Made by a program: the position numbers and the translations under genes
Source: Bacteroidaceae bacterium
Lineage (GTDB): Bacteria > Bacteroidota > Bacteroidia > Bacteroidales > Bacteroidaceae
DNA: 64,000 nucleotides
NCBI GenBank assembly: GCA_016286165.1
Contig: JAEESE010000004.1
Span: forward strand, 124,001 to 188,000
Direction: 5' to 3'
Notes under the pieces: model-generated
What the model was told of the DNA's origin: nothing
The model's input: the letters and a program-made list of their open reading frames with translations, nothing else
The model's database searches: none
In this document: positions 18,901 through 27,361 of the stretch, piece after piece
Position numbering within the stretch: position 1 is the first letter of the stretch
How the letters are laid out: every line of letters begins with the position of its first letter

Positions 18901-19840
18901 ATGTATCAACGACATAGACATTGAACGCTACCTCGAGAGCGTCATCAGTAGCGAGATGAACGCTACGTGTTCGCTTGAGTTTCTTAAGGCTTCGGCCGTT
19001 ATCAGCCGCAGTTGGCTTTTTGCCCAAATGGAGAAGCGGCAGAAGATGGCTCAAGGCGGCAACAACTTCTTCTCGTTCACAAAGACAGACAGCGAGCTCA
19101 TACGCTGGCACGACCGCGAGGATCATACCATATTCGATGTATGCGCTGATGACCACTGCCAACGATATCAGGGCATCACACGAGCTTCACGTCCAGAAGT
19201 GAAAGCTGCCGTGGAAGCCACTCGCGGACAGATCCTTACATACGATGGCAAGGTATGCGATGCACGCTTCTCTAAATGTTGCGGAGGACGTACTGAAACC
19301 TTCGAGACATGCTGGGAAAACGAACATCATCCCTATCTGGAGAGTATAGAAGACCCATTCTGCGACACCACCGATGAGCACATCATCCACCAAGTACTTA
19401 ACGACTATGACTGCGAGACAAAGGATTTCTACCGCTGGAAAGTGACACTCTCGCAGAAAGAGGTCAGTGAGCTCATCAGCCAACACTTGAAGATGGACCT
19501 GGGCGACATAGTGGACCTCATCCCCGTGGAGCGTGGTCCAGGCTATCGTATCATCAAGCTGAAGATAATAGGCACCAAGCGCACATTCACCATCGGCAAA
19601 GAATTGGAAATCAGACGAGCACTATCGCCTACGCACCTCAAGAGTGCGGCCTTCGATGTAGAACGCGAAGGCATCGACAAGAATAACCTGCCAGAACATT
19701 TCGTTATCTCAGGTCGCGGATGGGGACATGGTGTAGGAATGTGCCAGATTGGTGCTGCCGTTATGGGCGAGCAAGGCTATACATACGAGCAAATCTTAAT
19801 GCATTACTATAAAAACTCTAACATAACAAATATCTATTGA
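15968..19840 (+). CDS. Glycosyltransferase GT2 - DUF4922 (HIT-like) - SpoIID fusion protein
   Basis: The start is ATG 15968, downstream of the -7 box at 15931, giving 1290 residues without a signal peptide. An N-terminal segment of about 225 residues is followed by a GT2 fold ([16 protein letters not shown] near 232; DSDD 325-328 as metal/nucleotide site). DUF4922 follows with CFLC (Cys567, Cys570) and DHMHLQAGS (His646, His648, Gln650), a HxHxQ active-site pattern as in GalT/VTC2-type HIT nucleotidyl transferases and phosphorylases. A low-complexity linker covers about 825-860. The last part is SpoIID/LytB-like: ESVISSEM with the putative lytic Glu996, and [10 protein letters not shown] (1251-1260). 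The combined function is unknown. The GH92 gene follows 2 bp after the stop. Confidence 0.85.
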   Translation: MPQISCFLPFANEQEGRFTIDTLKADTNVASVSLIDNPFQTKTLRQIAGEVATEYILLYTKQFDLQLGYQALTRLITIADDTGASMLYADHRQQLPSGEVQMRPLIDYQLGSVRDDFDLGSVLLLRSEDVKEYFAQEHIREYQFAGLYDLRLFLSRKMLPVHVSEPLYTEVETDTRLSGQKQFDYVDPRNRARQIEMERACTRHLKEIGALLAPDEFDEIKFDEEDFPVEATVVIPVRNRVRTIEDAIRSVLKQKTTFPFNLIVVDNHSDDGTSEAIEQCKAQSGTVGENTLIHLVPSRDDLGIGGCWNLAVHHPQCGRFVVQLDSDDLYSGEDTLQRIVEAFREQRAAMVIGSYRMTDFQLNTLPPGLIDHREWTPQNGRNNALRINGLGAPRAFFTPVLRKIQIPNTSYGEDYALGLMIGRRYRIGRIFEELYLCRRWEGNSDAALSIEKVNKNNLYKDQLRTSEILARQAMNRKWRREVTEDEVEAFFEQELNDWPEARERYEALKANVQLKALPLNELSSAKNDEGSAPSMSNDFAMTAQWNPARIVSTGAKIDKASIAARPCFLCDENRPKEQHSLMIEHHYQVLINPFPILPEHYTIPTRRHKPQSIWEHFGTMRHLAWTMPRHIVFYNGPVCGASCPDHMHLQAGSRGVLPIERDWSLFENQLEKLYPLTGGETQEMEDRGNTSQRCGLFLLKNYVCPVFVIRSLPEETDSLLCQRLYRALPIIEGENEPRMNVICWREQGNESRSDEIVTLVFPRKKHRPDCYMVGEGPDSLLVSPGALDMGGLIITPREEDFKKITTEWAVKILREVTMTKEELEPIIEEVTDRPLQPSPLSNKSEGGNPMTNEKNHESQNHSSFAEHSDGLLQTTAGSAGNGSLLVGLLSASAVRFNLNGSFTAKGNTLSGEQEVTYSDGGLLWNGQVYRQLTFRPADESSSFTLEDVVIGKDFHWERRERQTFLGTLRLVVDEENIVCINDIDIERYLESVISSEMNATCSLEFLKASAVISRSWLFAQMEKRQKMAQGGNNFFSFTKTDSELIRWHDREDHTIFDVCADDHCQRYQGITRASRPEVKAAVEATRGQILTYDGKVCDARFSKCCGGRTETFETCWENEHHPYLESIEDPFCDTTDEHIIHQVLNDYDCETKDFYRWKVTLSQKEVSELISQHLKMDLGDIVDLIPVERGPGYRIIKLKIIGTKRTFTIGKELEIRRALSPTHLKSAAFDVEREGIDKNNLPEHFVISGRGWGHGVGMCQIGAAVMGEQGYTYEQILMHYYKNSNITNIY

Positions 19841-19842
19841 AT

Positions 19843-22149
19843 ATGAAAATCAAGCTTTTACTTGTTGCCCTCCTGCCCATGGCAGTAGCAGCACAGAATT
19901 TTACTCAGTACGTCGATCCGCGTATCGGTACGGGCGACCACGGCCACGTTTTCGTTGGGGCTAACGTGCCCTTCGGAATGGTTAATGCTGGTCCTACACA
20001 GATAGAAGAAGGTTGGGACTGGTGTTCAGGCTACCACGAGAGCGGCACCAAGATCATAGGCTTCGCTCAGACTCACTTGAGTGGCACAGGCTGCTCCGAT
20101 CTCGGCGACGTGTCCATCATGCCAGGAGTCAAGGGCTTGCGACTTTCGCGCGAAGGACTGGCTACCCCTTACAGCCACGACAACGAGCAAGTGCGCCCTG
20201 GTTACTACAGCGTACTTTTACCTGAGAGCGGAATTCGCACAGAGGTTACGGCCACACAACGTACAGCCCTTTATCGCATCACTTATCCTGAAGGGGCACA
20301 GCGACACCTGTATGTCGACCTCGAAAACGGCGTAGGTGACCGTGTGTATTGGGGACGCCTGACGCAGATTGACCCATACACCTTCGCAGGCTATCGCATC
20401 AGCCACGGATGGGCATACATGCAGCATTGCTACTTCGTGATGCGTCTCAACCATAAAGCCCGCCTCTATGAGCAATCAACTTTGAAGAGCGAACTCTCTG
20501 GAGGTCCTTCGCCCATCTATCACCTACAAGTCACCAGTTCCAACGAACCTCTGCTCGTGCGTATAGCCCTTAGTCCTGTGTCTGAGGCTAATGCTTTGGC
20601 CAACCTCAATGCCGAGGCTATGGATAAGAGTTCTCAGATTTGGGATTTCGAAGCTGTTCGTGCGGCTGCTGATGCTGCCTGGAATCGCGAGCTTGGTCGT
20701 ATCAACGCCACCTTCCAGAACGACCGCGATCGCCGCATCTTCTACACGGCCATGTACCATTTCATGGTGGCTCCCCAGACGTGGGACGATGTCAATGGCG
20801 ACTGGCGTGGTGCCGACAACAAGGTCTATCGCACCTCCGCTCCAACAGCTCCCAAGAAATCTGAAATCGTTCGCGAAGGAGCTACTGTGGCCGATGGTTC
20901 CTCCATCGGTTCGCCTGTCGGCAATTCCAAGTACCTCACCACACTCTCCCTCTGGGACACTTATCGCGCTGCAGCACCCCTCTCCACCATCATTCTGCCT
21001 GAGATGATGCCGGCTATCGCTGAGACATACCTTCGCATCTTCCGCGAGCAAGGCAAGCTGCCTGTGTGGCACCTGATGTCGCAGGAGACCAATTGCATGG
21101 TGGGCTGCCCAGCAGTGCCCATTCTGGCCGATGCCTTGTTGAAAGGCTATGTCAAGGACTCCCTCGAAGCCGTGAAAGCCATGACGGCAAGCCTGCTCAT
21201 GGACGAACGCGGGTTGGACGACATGAAGAAGTATGGTTACGTCTGCAATGACAACCACGGTGAGAGCCTCTCGCGTACATTAGAATATTATTTGGCCGAC
21301 TGGTCGGCTGTGCAGGCAGGAAAAGCAGTACTCAAGCATTCATCGCTAAAGCCACAAGAGGCAGAAGCACTCAGCAAGACCATTGACTTCCTTGACAAAC
21401 GTTGCCACAGCTATCCGCAGCTCTACGACAAGCGCGTTGGCTTCATGCGCGGCAAGAACTCCGACGGCTCATTCGATGGTCTCGAGGACTTCAATCCCAA
21501 CCATCAGACGCGCGCTTTCACTGAAGGCAACGCCTGGCAGTACCTATGGCTTGTACCTCACGATGTTGAGGGATTGACTAAGATGCTCGGAGGTCGCGAC
21601 ATCGCTGTGAAGCGCCTCGACAGCCTCTTCATTGCCGACAGCCAGCTGAACGAAGAAGCACAGCCCGACATCAGCGGCCTCATCGGACAATATGCCCACG
21701 GCAATGAGCCGTCGCACCACATCGTTTATATGTACTCACTCATGGGACAGCCACGCAAGACCGCCAAGCTTGTCCATCAAATCCAGCGAGAGCTCTACAC
21801 CGACCAGCCCGCAGGCCTCTGTGGCAACGAGGACGTAGGCCAGATGTCGGCTTGGTACGTGCTCTCTGCACTCGGCTTCTATCAGGTGGAGCCCTGTGGC
21901 GGACGCTATGTGCTCGGCTCGCCGTTGGTCAAGGAAGCCGTGCTCAAGGTTGGTGGCGGCAAGACTTTCACCATCCGCACCCACGGCCTTTCGGAGAAAG
22001 CTTACTACATCAAGAAAGCCCTGCTCAACGGACAGCCCATTCAACGCCAGGTCCTCGACAAACCTCGTCGCGGCGAGGAGGGAGCACTCATTCTCAACCA
22101 CGAGGATATCATGCGTGGCGGTACGCTTGACATCTATATGTCAAAGTAA
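19843..22149 (+). CDS. Glycoside hydrolase family 92 alpha-mannosidase, secreted
   Basis: GH92 enzymes are calcium-dependent exo-alpha-mannosidases acting on N-glycan and yeast-mannan linkages. I use ATG 19843; an in-frame TTG at 19837 overlaps the previous stop. The 768 residues start with a signal peptide (MKIKLLLVALLPMAVAAQ), then YVDPRIGTGDHGHVF, TQIEEGWDWCSGYH, LTTLSLWDTYRAAAP and QYAHGNEPSHH, all family hallmarks. It is 2 bp downstream of the GT2/HIT/SpoIID gene and almost certainly co-transcribed with it. The linkage specificity cannot be read from sequence. Confidence 0.93.
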   Translation: MKIKLLLVALLPMAVAAQNFTQYVDPRIGTGDHGHVFVGANVPFGMVNAGPTQIEEGWDWCSGYHESGTKIIGFAQTHLSGTGCSDLGDVSIMPGVKGLRLSREGLATPYSHDNEQVRPGYYSVLLPESGIRTEVTATQRTALYRITYPEGAQRHLYVDLENGVGDRVYWGRLTQIDPYTFAGYRISHGWAYMQHCYFVMRLNHKARLYEQSTLKSELSGGPSPIYHLQVTSSNEPLLVRIALSPVSEANALANLNAEAMDKSSQIWDFEAVRAAADAAWNRELGRINATFQNDRDRRIFYTAMYHFMVAPQTWDDVNGDWRGADNKVYRTSAPTAPKKSEIVREGATVADGSSIGSPVGNSKYLTTLSLWDTYRAAAPLSTIILPEMMPAIAETYLRIFREQGKLPVWHLMSQETNCMVGCPAVPILADALLKGYVKDSLEAVKAMTASLLMDERGLDDMKKYGYVCNDNHGESLSRTLEYYLADWSAVQAGKAVLKHSSLKPQEAEALSKTIDFLDKRCHSYPQLYDKRVGFMRGKNSDGSFDGLEDFNPNHQTRAFTEGNAWQYLWLVPHDVEGLTKMLGGRDIAVKRLDSLFIADSQLNEEAQPDISGLIGQYAHGNEPSHHIVYMYSLMGQPRKTAKLVHQIQRELYTDQPAGLCGNEDVGQMSAWYVLSALGFYQVEPCGGRYVLGSPLVKEAVLKVGGGKTFTIRTHGLSEKAYYIKKALLNGQPIQRQVLDKPRRGEEGALILNHEDIMRGGTLDIYMSK

Positions 22150-22224
22150 ATTCAACAAATCAAATCACTCTGGGAAGAACGAAAAATCATAAAGATAGCT
22201 GTGATTCAGAAAACAAAATTAGTA

Positions 22225-25023
22225 ATGCGAATCAAGCACTTCATGCTGTTCGCAGCTCTGCTCGTCACCAGTAGCCTCTGGGCACAGATTCCCAGTGGCT
22301 ACTACGATGGAGCTGAAGGCAAGACGGGACAGGAACTGAGAGCTGCCCTGCACGAGATTATCAAGGGACATCACAGTGTGGGATATGGTGGGTTGCTAGA
22401 CGCATATCCTTATACCGATCATGATGGTAATGGCCACGTCTGGGACATCTATTCAAGTTGCACGTTTACATATGGCGTAACTTCGCAAGAATGCGGCAGC
22501 TATAAAAAAGAGGGCGATTGTTGGAATCGTGAACATTCGTGGCCACAAAGTTGGTTCAATGAACAATCCACTCCTCGATGCGACCTCTTCCACGTCTATC
22601 CCACCGATGGTAAAGTGAACGGCATACGCTCGAACTTTCCATATGCCATAGTGAAAAACCCAACCTACACGTCCAGCAATGGTTCCAAGCTTGGCACCAG
22701 CATTACTTCAGGTTACTCAGGTACAGCTTTCGAACCCATTGACGAGTATAAGGGCGACATTGCGCGTAGTTTCTTCTACATGAGTACCCGATACTATAAC
22801 GAAGACAGCGGGTGGACTTCAAGCGAGATGACAAACAAATGCGAGATAAAGTCCTGGGCGATGACGATGCTGCTTGATTGGCACAAGCAAGACCCTGTGA
22901 GCCAGAAGGAGATTGACCGCAACAATGTCATCTATGCCAGCTACCAGCACAATCGCAATCCATTCATCGACCACCCTGAGTATGCCGAGATGATTTGGGA
23001 TGAAAACTGGCAAGCGGGCACATCGTACAACATTACCAGCGCCACGAATCTGAGCGGCGGAACCGTGTCTGCTCCCTATTCTGCCATCGAGGGCACTACG
23101 GTGGCCATCACAGCCACGCCTAATGCCGGCTACAAAGTTATGGGTTACAGCGCTTGGAAGACGGGCGACACATCCACGCAGGTCACGGTCTCAAGCAACG
23201 GCACCTTCACGATGCCAGGCTATCCCGTCACAGTTAGCGCCACGTTCGAGCGTGACAACACTCAATATGCAATTACACTCTCCAACACGACTAACGGCAC
23301 CATCAGCGCCAGCGCCACATCGGCTCTCTCGGGCACTGAGATAACGCTCACACCCACGCCTGCCGAGGGTTATGTGCTCCATGCTATTCACGTCTACAAG
23401 ACAAGCGATATAAACACTACGGTGGCTGTCGACAACAACAAGTTCGTGATGCCCTCCTTCAACGTCACCGTCAGCGCTACATTCGTAGAGGAAGGTAGTG
23501 CAGGCGGCACTGGCGACTTCGTCAAGGTGACCAGCGAGCCCACGGACTGGAGCGGTGAGTACCTGATTGTTTGCGAAAGCAACAACGTAGCTTTTAACGG
23601 CACGGTCGCCAACGATTGGGGCAGATGCAGCGGCGTAACAATTAGCAGTTACACCATTGAAGCCAATGCCACAACAAATAGTTATGTCGTGACCATCAGC
23701 CCGAATGGAAGCGGATACAAGTTCCTATTGCCAAGCGGGAAATATATGAACTGGACAGGTGAGAAGAAATTCTCAGAAGGTACAAGCGCAACCACCTATT
23801 CGATTTCGTTTAGTGGCGGCAACGTGAACATCTCTAATGGCGGCTATGTCCTAAAATACAACTCTGCTGGCGGACTTCGTTCTTATACTTCTACGTCAAA
23901 TATGCAGCCCATCCAACTCTACAAACGCTCTGCGCCTCCAGCTCCAGCTGTTATGCACACCATCACCTTCCAGAACAACGATGGTCAGACGTACACTCAG
24001 GAGGTAGAAGAATTTGTGCCTACTGCGCTCATACCAAATACCTTCACCCTCGAGGGTTATGAATTTGATGGCTGGCAGGACAATAATGGCACTTTCTATG
24101 CCGACTGCGCCACGGTGACGCTGCTCGAAGACATCACACTCTACCCGTTGTGGAACGAACTGTTCGACATCACCCTCGTGCAACCCGCTCACGGCACCAT
24201 CAGCGCCAGCGCCACCACGGCTTCCGCAGATACCGACATCGAACTCACGGCCACACCCGACGAAGGCTATCTGTTCCACCATTGGACTGTGACTAACGCT
24301 GCTGGTGAGACAGTCCAGGTCTTCGATAACACATTCGAGATGCCTGCCAGCGATGTTACTGTCACTGCCACCTTCATTAGGGACACAAGCAGCAAGGGCG
24401 ACTTCGTCAAAGTGACCAGCACACCTACGGATTGGAGCGGAGAGTACCTGATTGTCTATGAAGGAGGTAAGGTGGCGTTCAACGGTTCAATCAACAACAA
24501 TTGGGGACTTTGCAGTGGCGTCAACATCAGCAATGGCACCATTGAATCCAATGCCACAACGAATAGTTATGTAGTGACCATCAGTCCGAATGGAAGCGGA
24601 TACAAGATTCTTTTGCCAAGCGGGAATTATATGAACTGGACAGGTGAGAAGAAATTCTCAGAAGGTACAAGCGCAACCACCTATTCCATTTCGCTAAGCG
24701 GTGAAAACGTGAGCCTTTCCTATGGGGACTTTACGCTGAAATACAACTCTGCTGGCGGACTTCGCTCTTATACTTCTACGTCAAATATGCAACCCATCCA
24801 ACTCTACAAACGCATCCCAATCACTTTCATTCTTGGCGATATCAACTTCGACGATGCCGTTACCATTGCTGATGTTACAGCCTTGGTAAATATCATCCTC
24901 GGCAAGGACGACGAGGAGCCGCATTTATACAACCATGAGGCTGCCGATGTGAACGAGGACGGCACAATCACCATTGCCGACGTCACTGCCCTGGTGAACT
25001 TCATTCTCGGCAAGACCTTCTGA
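22225..25023 (+). CDS. Secreted endonuclease I with InlB-type repeats and dockerin-like C-terminus
   Basis: I start at ATG 22225 (MRIKHFMLFAALLVTSSLWA signal peptide) rather than the GTG at 22201. Residues about 25-270 form an endonuclease I domain with WNREHSWPQSW (His104) and HNRNPFIDHPEYA. Divergent InlB B-type repeats and a Listeria-Bacteroides repeat (YEFDGWQDNNGTFY) follow. A module of about 140 residues occurs twice (about 428-569 and 725-864) and is nearly identical in DNA, so the duplication is recent. The last 65 residues hold two calcium-loop repeats (ADVNEDGTITIADVTALVN) like type I dockerin. It probably degrades extracellular DNA; the dockerin partner is unknown. Confidence 0.85.
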   Translation: MRIKHFMLFAALLVTSSLWAQIPSGYYDGAEGKTGQELRAALHEIIKGHHSVGYGGLLDAYPYTDHDGNGHVWDIYSSCTFTYGVTSQECGSYKKEGDCWNREHSWPQSWFNEQSTPRCDLFHVYPTDGKVNGIRSNFPYAIVKNPTYTSSNGSKLGTSITSGYSGTAFEPIDEYKGDIARSFFYMSTRYYNEDSGWTSSEMTNKCEIKSWAMTMLLDWHKQDPVSQKEIDRNNVIYASYQHNRNPFIDHPEYAEMIWDENWQAGTSYNITSATNLSGGTVSAPYSAIEGTTVAITATPNAGYKVMGYSAWKTGDTSTQVTVSSNGTFTMPGYPVTVSATFERDNTQYAITLSNTTNGTISASATSALSGTEITLTPTPAEGYVLHAIHVYKTSDINTTVAVDNNKFVMPSFNVTVSATFVEEGSAGGTGDFVKVTSEPTDWSGEYLIVCESNNVAFNGTVANDWGRCSGVTISSYTIEANATTNSYVVTISPNGSGYKFLLPSGKYMNWTGEKKFSEGTSATTYSISFSGGNVNISNGGYVLKYNSAGGLRSYTSTSNMQPIQLYKRSAPPAPAVMHTITFQNNDGQTYTQEVEEFVPTALIPNTFTLEGYEFDGWQDNNGTFYADCATVTLLEDITLYPLWNELFDITLVQPAHGTISASATTASADTDIELTATPDEGYLFHHWTVTNAAGETVQVFDNTFEMPASDVTVTATFIRDTSSKGDFVKVTSTPTDWSGEYLIVYEGGKVAFNGSINNNWGLCSGVNISNGTIESNATTNSYVVTISPNGSGYKILLPSGNYMNWTGEKKFSEGTSATTYSISLSGENVSLSYGDFTLKYNSAGGLRSYTSTSNMQPIQLYKRIPITFILGDINFDDAVTIADVTALVNIILGKDDEEPHLYNHEAADVNEDGTITIADVTALVNFILGKTF
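23509..24816 (+). repeat. Internal duplication of a 420-bp module in the endonuclease gene
   Basis: The segments at 23509-23931 and 24400-24816 encode the same module (DFVKVTS...TDWSGEYLIV to QPIQLYKR). Their last 200 bp are nearly identical at the nucleotide level. Confidence 0.85.
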
Positions 25024-25080
25024 ACAGCCTGCACAAATACGTTCTAACAACTAACATTTCAAAGAACACTGTCATTCGTT

Positions 25081-25110
25081 CAAGCCTGCACGACCACTCG
25101 TGTGGGCTTG
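25081..25110 (+). terminator. Hairpin terminator after the endonuclease gene
   Basis: The arms caagcc and ggcttg with inner cacga/tcgtg give a stem of about 13 bp with one T-G pair. A T-rich stretch (ttcgtttctt) follows on the plus strand. Confidence 0.65.
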
Positions 25111-25189
25111 TTCGTTTCTTCGTAAAGCCTCCTGCAACTTGTCGCATTGCGCACTGCGATAACTCGCGCGAGACCTATCGATTGACAGT

Positions 25190-25255
25190 GCAAAGGTACG
25201 GCAATTAGGCGAGGGGACCAAATACGGGGTGCTGTGGTGCGTTAAAATATGTAAA
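25190..25255 (-). promoter_or_regulatory. Dispersed promoter-like element, copy 1
   Basis: On the minus strand this 65-bp block carries cagcaccccgtatttggtc, then TACCTTTG, an exact TAnnTTTG box, at about promoter spacing. A second copy in opposite orientation is at 38979-39043. No credible gene lies downstream on this strand; a transcript would run antisense into the endonuclease 3' end. Confidence 0.65.
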
Positions 25256-25291
25256 CATATTATTATCGGTGCAGGTGCCGGTTGCAGTTTT

Positions 25292-25478
25292 GTTGCAATG
25301 TTGCAATGTTGCAATGTTGCATTAAGCACCTTCGACCTGCGAAAGGGCTCTAAAAATATGGTTAATTATAATATATTAATATTATAATATTAATATATAT
25401 AATTAAAATTCCACTCTCCCTATTTTCTGCACATTGAAAAGGCCTTATTGCAACATTGCAACATTGCAACATTGCAAC
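25292..25478. repeat. 187-bp nested inverted repeat with octamer arrays and AT palindrome
   Basis: Four tandem copies of gttgcaat (25292-25323, the last with one change) face four exact copies of the complement attgcaac (25447-25478). A perfect 26-bp AT-only palindrome at 25372-25397 has its centre at 25384.5, matching the centre of the outer repeat (25385). It lies between two convergent genes. Confidence 0.9.
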
Positions 25479-25485
25479 ATTTTGT

Positions 25486-26952
25486 CTACACCTTCCTCAC
25501 AGGGTCACACGTCAATCCGCAACCTAACTTCTTGAAAATCTTGCGGTCAACCTCGCCAAGCATCACTGTGGCGTGCACCTGGCAGCCGTCCAGCTGAGGT
25601 AACGTATCGAGTGCCCGACGGCAATTCTCATCGTGCTGACTGAGTACAGCGAGGGCAATGAGCACCTCATCTGTGTGCAAGCGAGGGTTATTGCCATGCA
25701 ACATCGATGTCTTCATGCGCTGAATGGGCACAATCATGTCCTGCGGAATCAGTTTCAACGCATGGTCGATACCTGCCAAATACTTGGTTGCATTGAGCAA
25801 TAGAGCAGCACACGGGCCCAATAGATCGCTCGTGTCGGCCGTGATTATGGTGCCGTCTTCAAGCTCGATAGCAGCCGATGGGGTACCGCTCTGCAGGCGC
25901 CGTTCGTAGGCGGCTACAGTGGTGCGGCGATTAGCTGTTGTAAGCTTCAACTGCTTCATTAACAAGGCTATCTTGTTCACTTCCTCGTTGCCCTTCTTGC
26001 CATCGAGCATCTCGCCCAAGGCTGCATAGTAGCGGCGAATAATCTCCTGTTTCGAGGCCTCGCAGCACACCTCATCATCCGATATGCAGAATCCTGCCAT
26101 GTTCACACCCATGTCCGTAGGAGATTTGTATGGACTTTCGCCGTAAATACCCTCGAAAATGGCGTTCAGAACAGGGAAAATCTCGATGTCGCGATTATAA
26201 TTGACCGTTGTCTTGCCATAAGCCTCAAGGTGGAAATGGTCAATCATGTTCACATCGTCGAGGTCAGCAGTAGCGGCCTCGTAAGCCACGTTGACAGGGT
26301 GTTTCAGGGGTATTGACCAGATGGGGAAGGTCTCAAACTTGGCATAACCGGCTTTCACGCCGCGGCGGTTCTCACCCCACAACTGGCTCAGACACACAGC
26401 CATCTTGCCACTGCCAGGCCCGGGAGCCGTCACCACGACCAGCGGACGTGTAGTCTCCACGAAGTCATTCTTGCCGAAGCCATCCTCCGAGTCGATGAGC
26501 TCGACATTCGTGGGGTAGCCTTCAATTAAATAATGGTAGTACACGCGCACGCGCCCGAGACGTTCCAGCTGCTCGCGGAAAGCCACAGCCGAGGCCTGAC
26601 CATTGAAATGCGTGATGACCACAGAGGAAACCAGCAACCCACGCTGCGTAAACACATCGCGCAGACGCAGCACATCCTCATTGTAGGTGATTCCCAGGTC
26701 ACCACGAATCTTGTTGCGCTCGATATCCTCGGCTGAGATCACGATGAGAATCTCAACATCGTCCTTCAGCTGCATCAGCATCTTCAGCTTGCTATCAGGC
26801 TGAAAACCAGGCAGTACACGCGATGCATGGAAGTCGTCGTACAGCTTGCCTCCGAACTCCATATACAATTTATCGCCGAACTGAGCGATGCGTTCTTTGA
26901 TGTGCTCCGACTGGATTCGGAGGTATTTTTCGTTGTCAAAACCCTGTTTCAT
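25486..26952 (-). CDS. DUF1846 domain-containing protein
   Basis: The 488 residues match the DUF1846 (UPF0371) family throughout: MKQGFDNEKYLRIQSEHI, FGGKLYDDFHASRVLPGF, VVTAPGPGSGKMAVCLSQLW (nucleotide-like glycine loop) and NMAGFCISDDEVC. Structures exist for the family, but I know of no settled enzymatic activity. The protein is cytosolic and complete. It has its own promoter (27002-27033) and ends next to the nested palindrome. Confidence 0.92.
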   Translation of the reverse strand: MKQGFDNEKYLRIQSEHIKERIAQFGDKLYMEFGGKLYDDFHASRVLPGFQPDSKLKMLMQLKDDVEILIVISAEDIERNKIRGDLGITYNEDVLRLRDVFTQRGLLVSSVVITHFNGQASAVAFREQLERLGRVRVYYHYLIEGYPTNVELIDSEDGFGKNDFVETTRPLVVVTAPGPGSGKMAVCLSQLWGENRRGVKAGYAKFETFPIWSIPLKHPVNVAYEAATADLDDVNMIDHFHLEAYGKTTVNYNRDIEIFPVLNAIFEGIYGESPYKSPTDMGVNMAGFCISDDEVCCEASKQEIIRRYYAALGEMLDGKKGNEEVNKIALLMKQLKLTTANRRTTVAAYERRLQSGTPSAAIELEDGTIITADTSDLLGPCAALLLNATKYLAGIDHALKLIPQDMIVPIQRMKTSMLHGNNPRLHTDEVLIALAVLSQHDENCRRALDTLPQLDGCQVHATVMLGEVDRKIFKKLGCGLTCDPVRKV

Positions 26953-27001
26953 GATGCAAATGAATTATGATATGAGCGTCCTTGCATTAAAAAAATCGCC
27001 A

Positions 27002-27033
27002 CAAAGGTACACTTTTTCTATGAAAAAGCCAAG
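27002..27033 (-). promoter_or_regulatory. Promoter for the DUF1846 gene
   Basis: TACCTTTG (27002-27009, minus strand) matches TAnnTTTG, and TTGG lies 20 bp upstream. The leader to the ATG at 26952 is about 45 nt. Confidence 0.75.
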
Positions 27034-27180
27034 AAAACGACACAAATATACCCAAAATCAAGTACGTTTATATATCTGTGTCAATGAAATCCGAAGCGTC
27101 AACGCCCAAGCAGACTATCACAAAGAGGCTGCACCACACATTCCTTTGCCTTGCGATTCCTCCGTGGGGTTCATGAGAAC

Positions 27181-27208
27181 AACAAAAGGGCCGCTTCACA
27201 GCGACCCT
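27181..27208 (-). terminator. Hairpin terminator after the kinase gene
   Basis: The sequence agggccgcttcacagcgaccct (27187-27208) folds into an interrupted stem (AGGG/CCCT and GCT/AGC). On the minus strand it is followed by ttttgtt. Confidence 0.55.
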
Positions 27209-27361
27209 GTTGCTTCAGTCTTTAGGTATTAGTCCGTTTAAGGTAAAAAGATTGTTTATTTCAGGATAACGGCAACAAAGTTAAGCATGAATGCAATAAG
27301 TTGTAGCGCAATTCTATATGTTATACAACATATTTTCGCTTTTTTCTTTGTTTGCACGTCC

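Larger units (their letters stand above)
25024..25485. other. Gene-free convergent intergenic region
   Basis: This 462-bp gap holds a terminator, a dispersed promoter-like element and a nested palindrome, each listed separately. Small open frames here (for example 25072-25329 minus) have no family resemblance or start-site support. Confidence 0.7.
26953..27361. other. Intergenic region with promoter and terminator
   Basis: The 409 bp between DUF1846 and the kinase gene contain the DUF1846 promoter and the terminator of the kinase gene. I see no RNA gene or credible ORF in the remainder. Confidence 0.6.

Noticed and set aside
25072..25329. 85-codon minus-strand frame downstream of the promoter-like element
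   Set aside because: It contains repeat-derived sequence, has its start inside the octamer array upstream of the -7 box, and shows no protein features.
25292..25478. Octamer arrays as CRISPR or phage attachment site
   Set aside because: Units are only 8 bp without spacers, and no integrase or tRNA is nearby.
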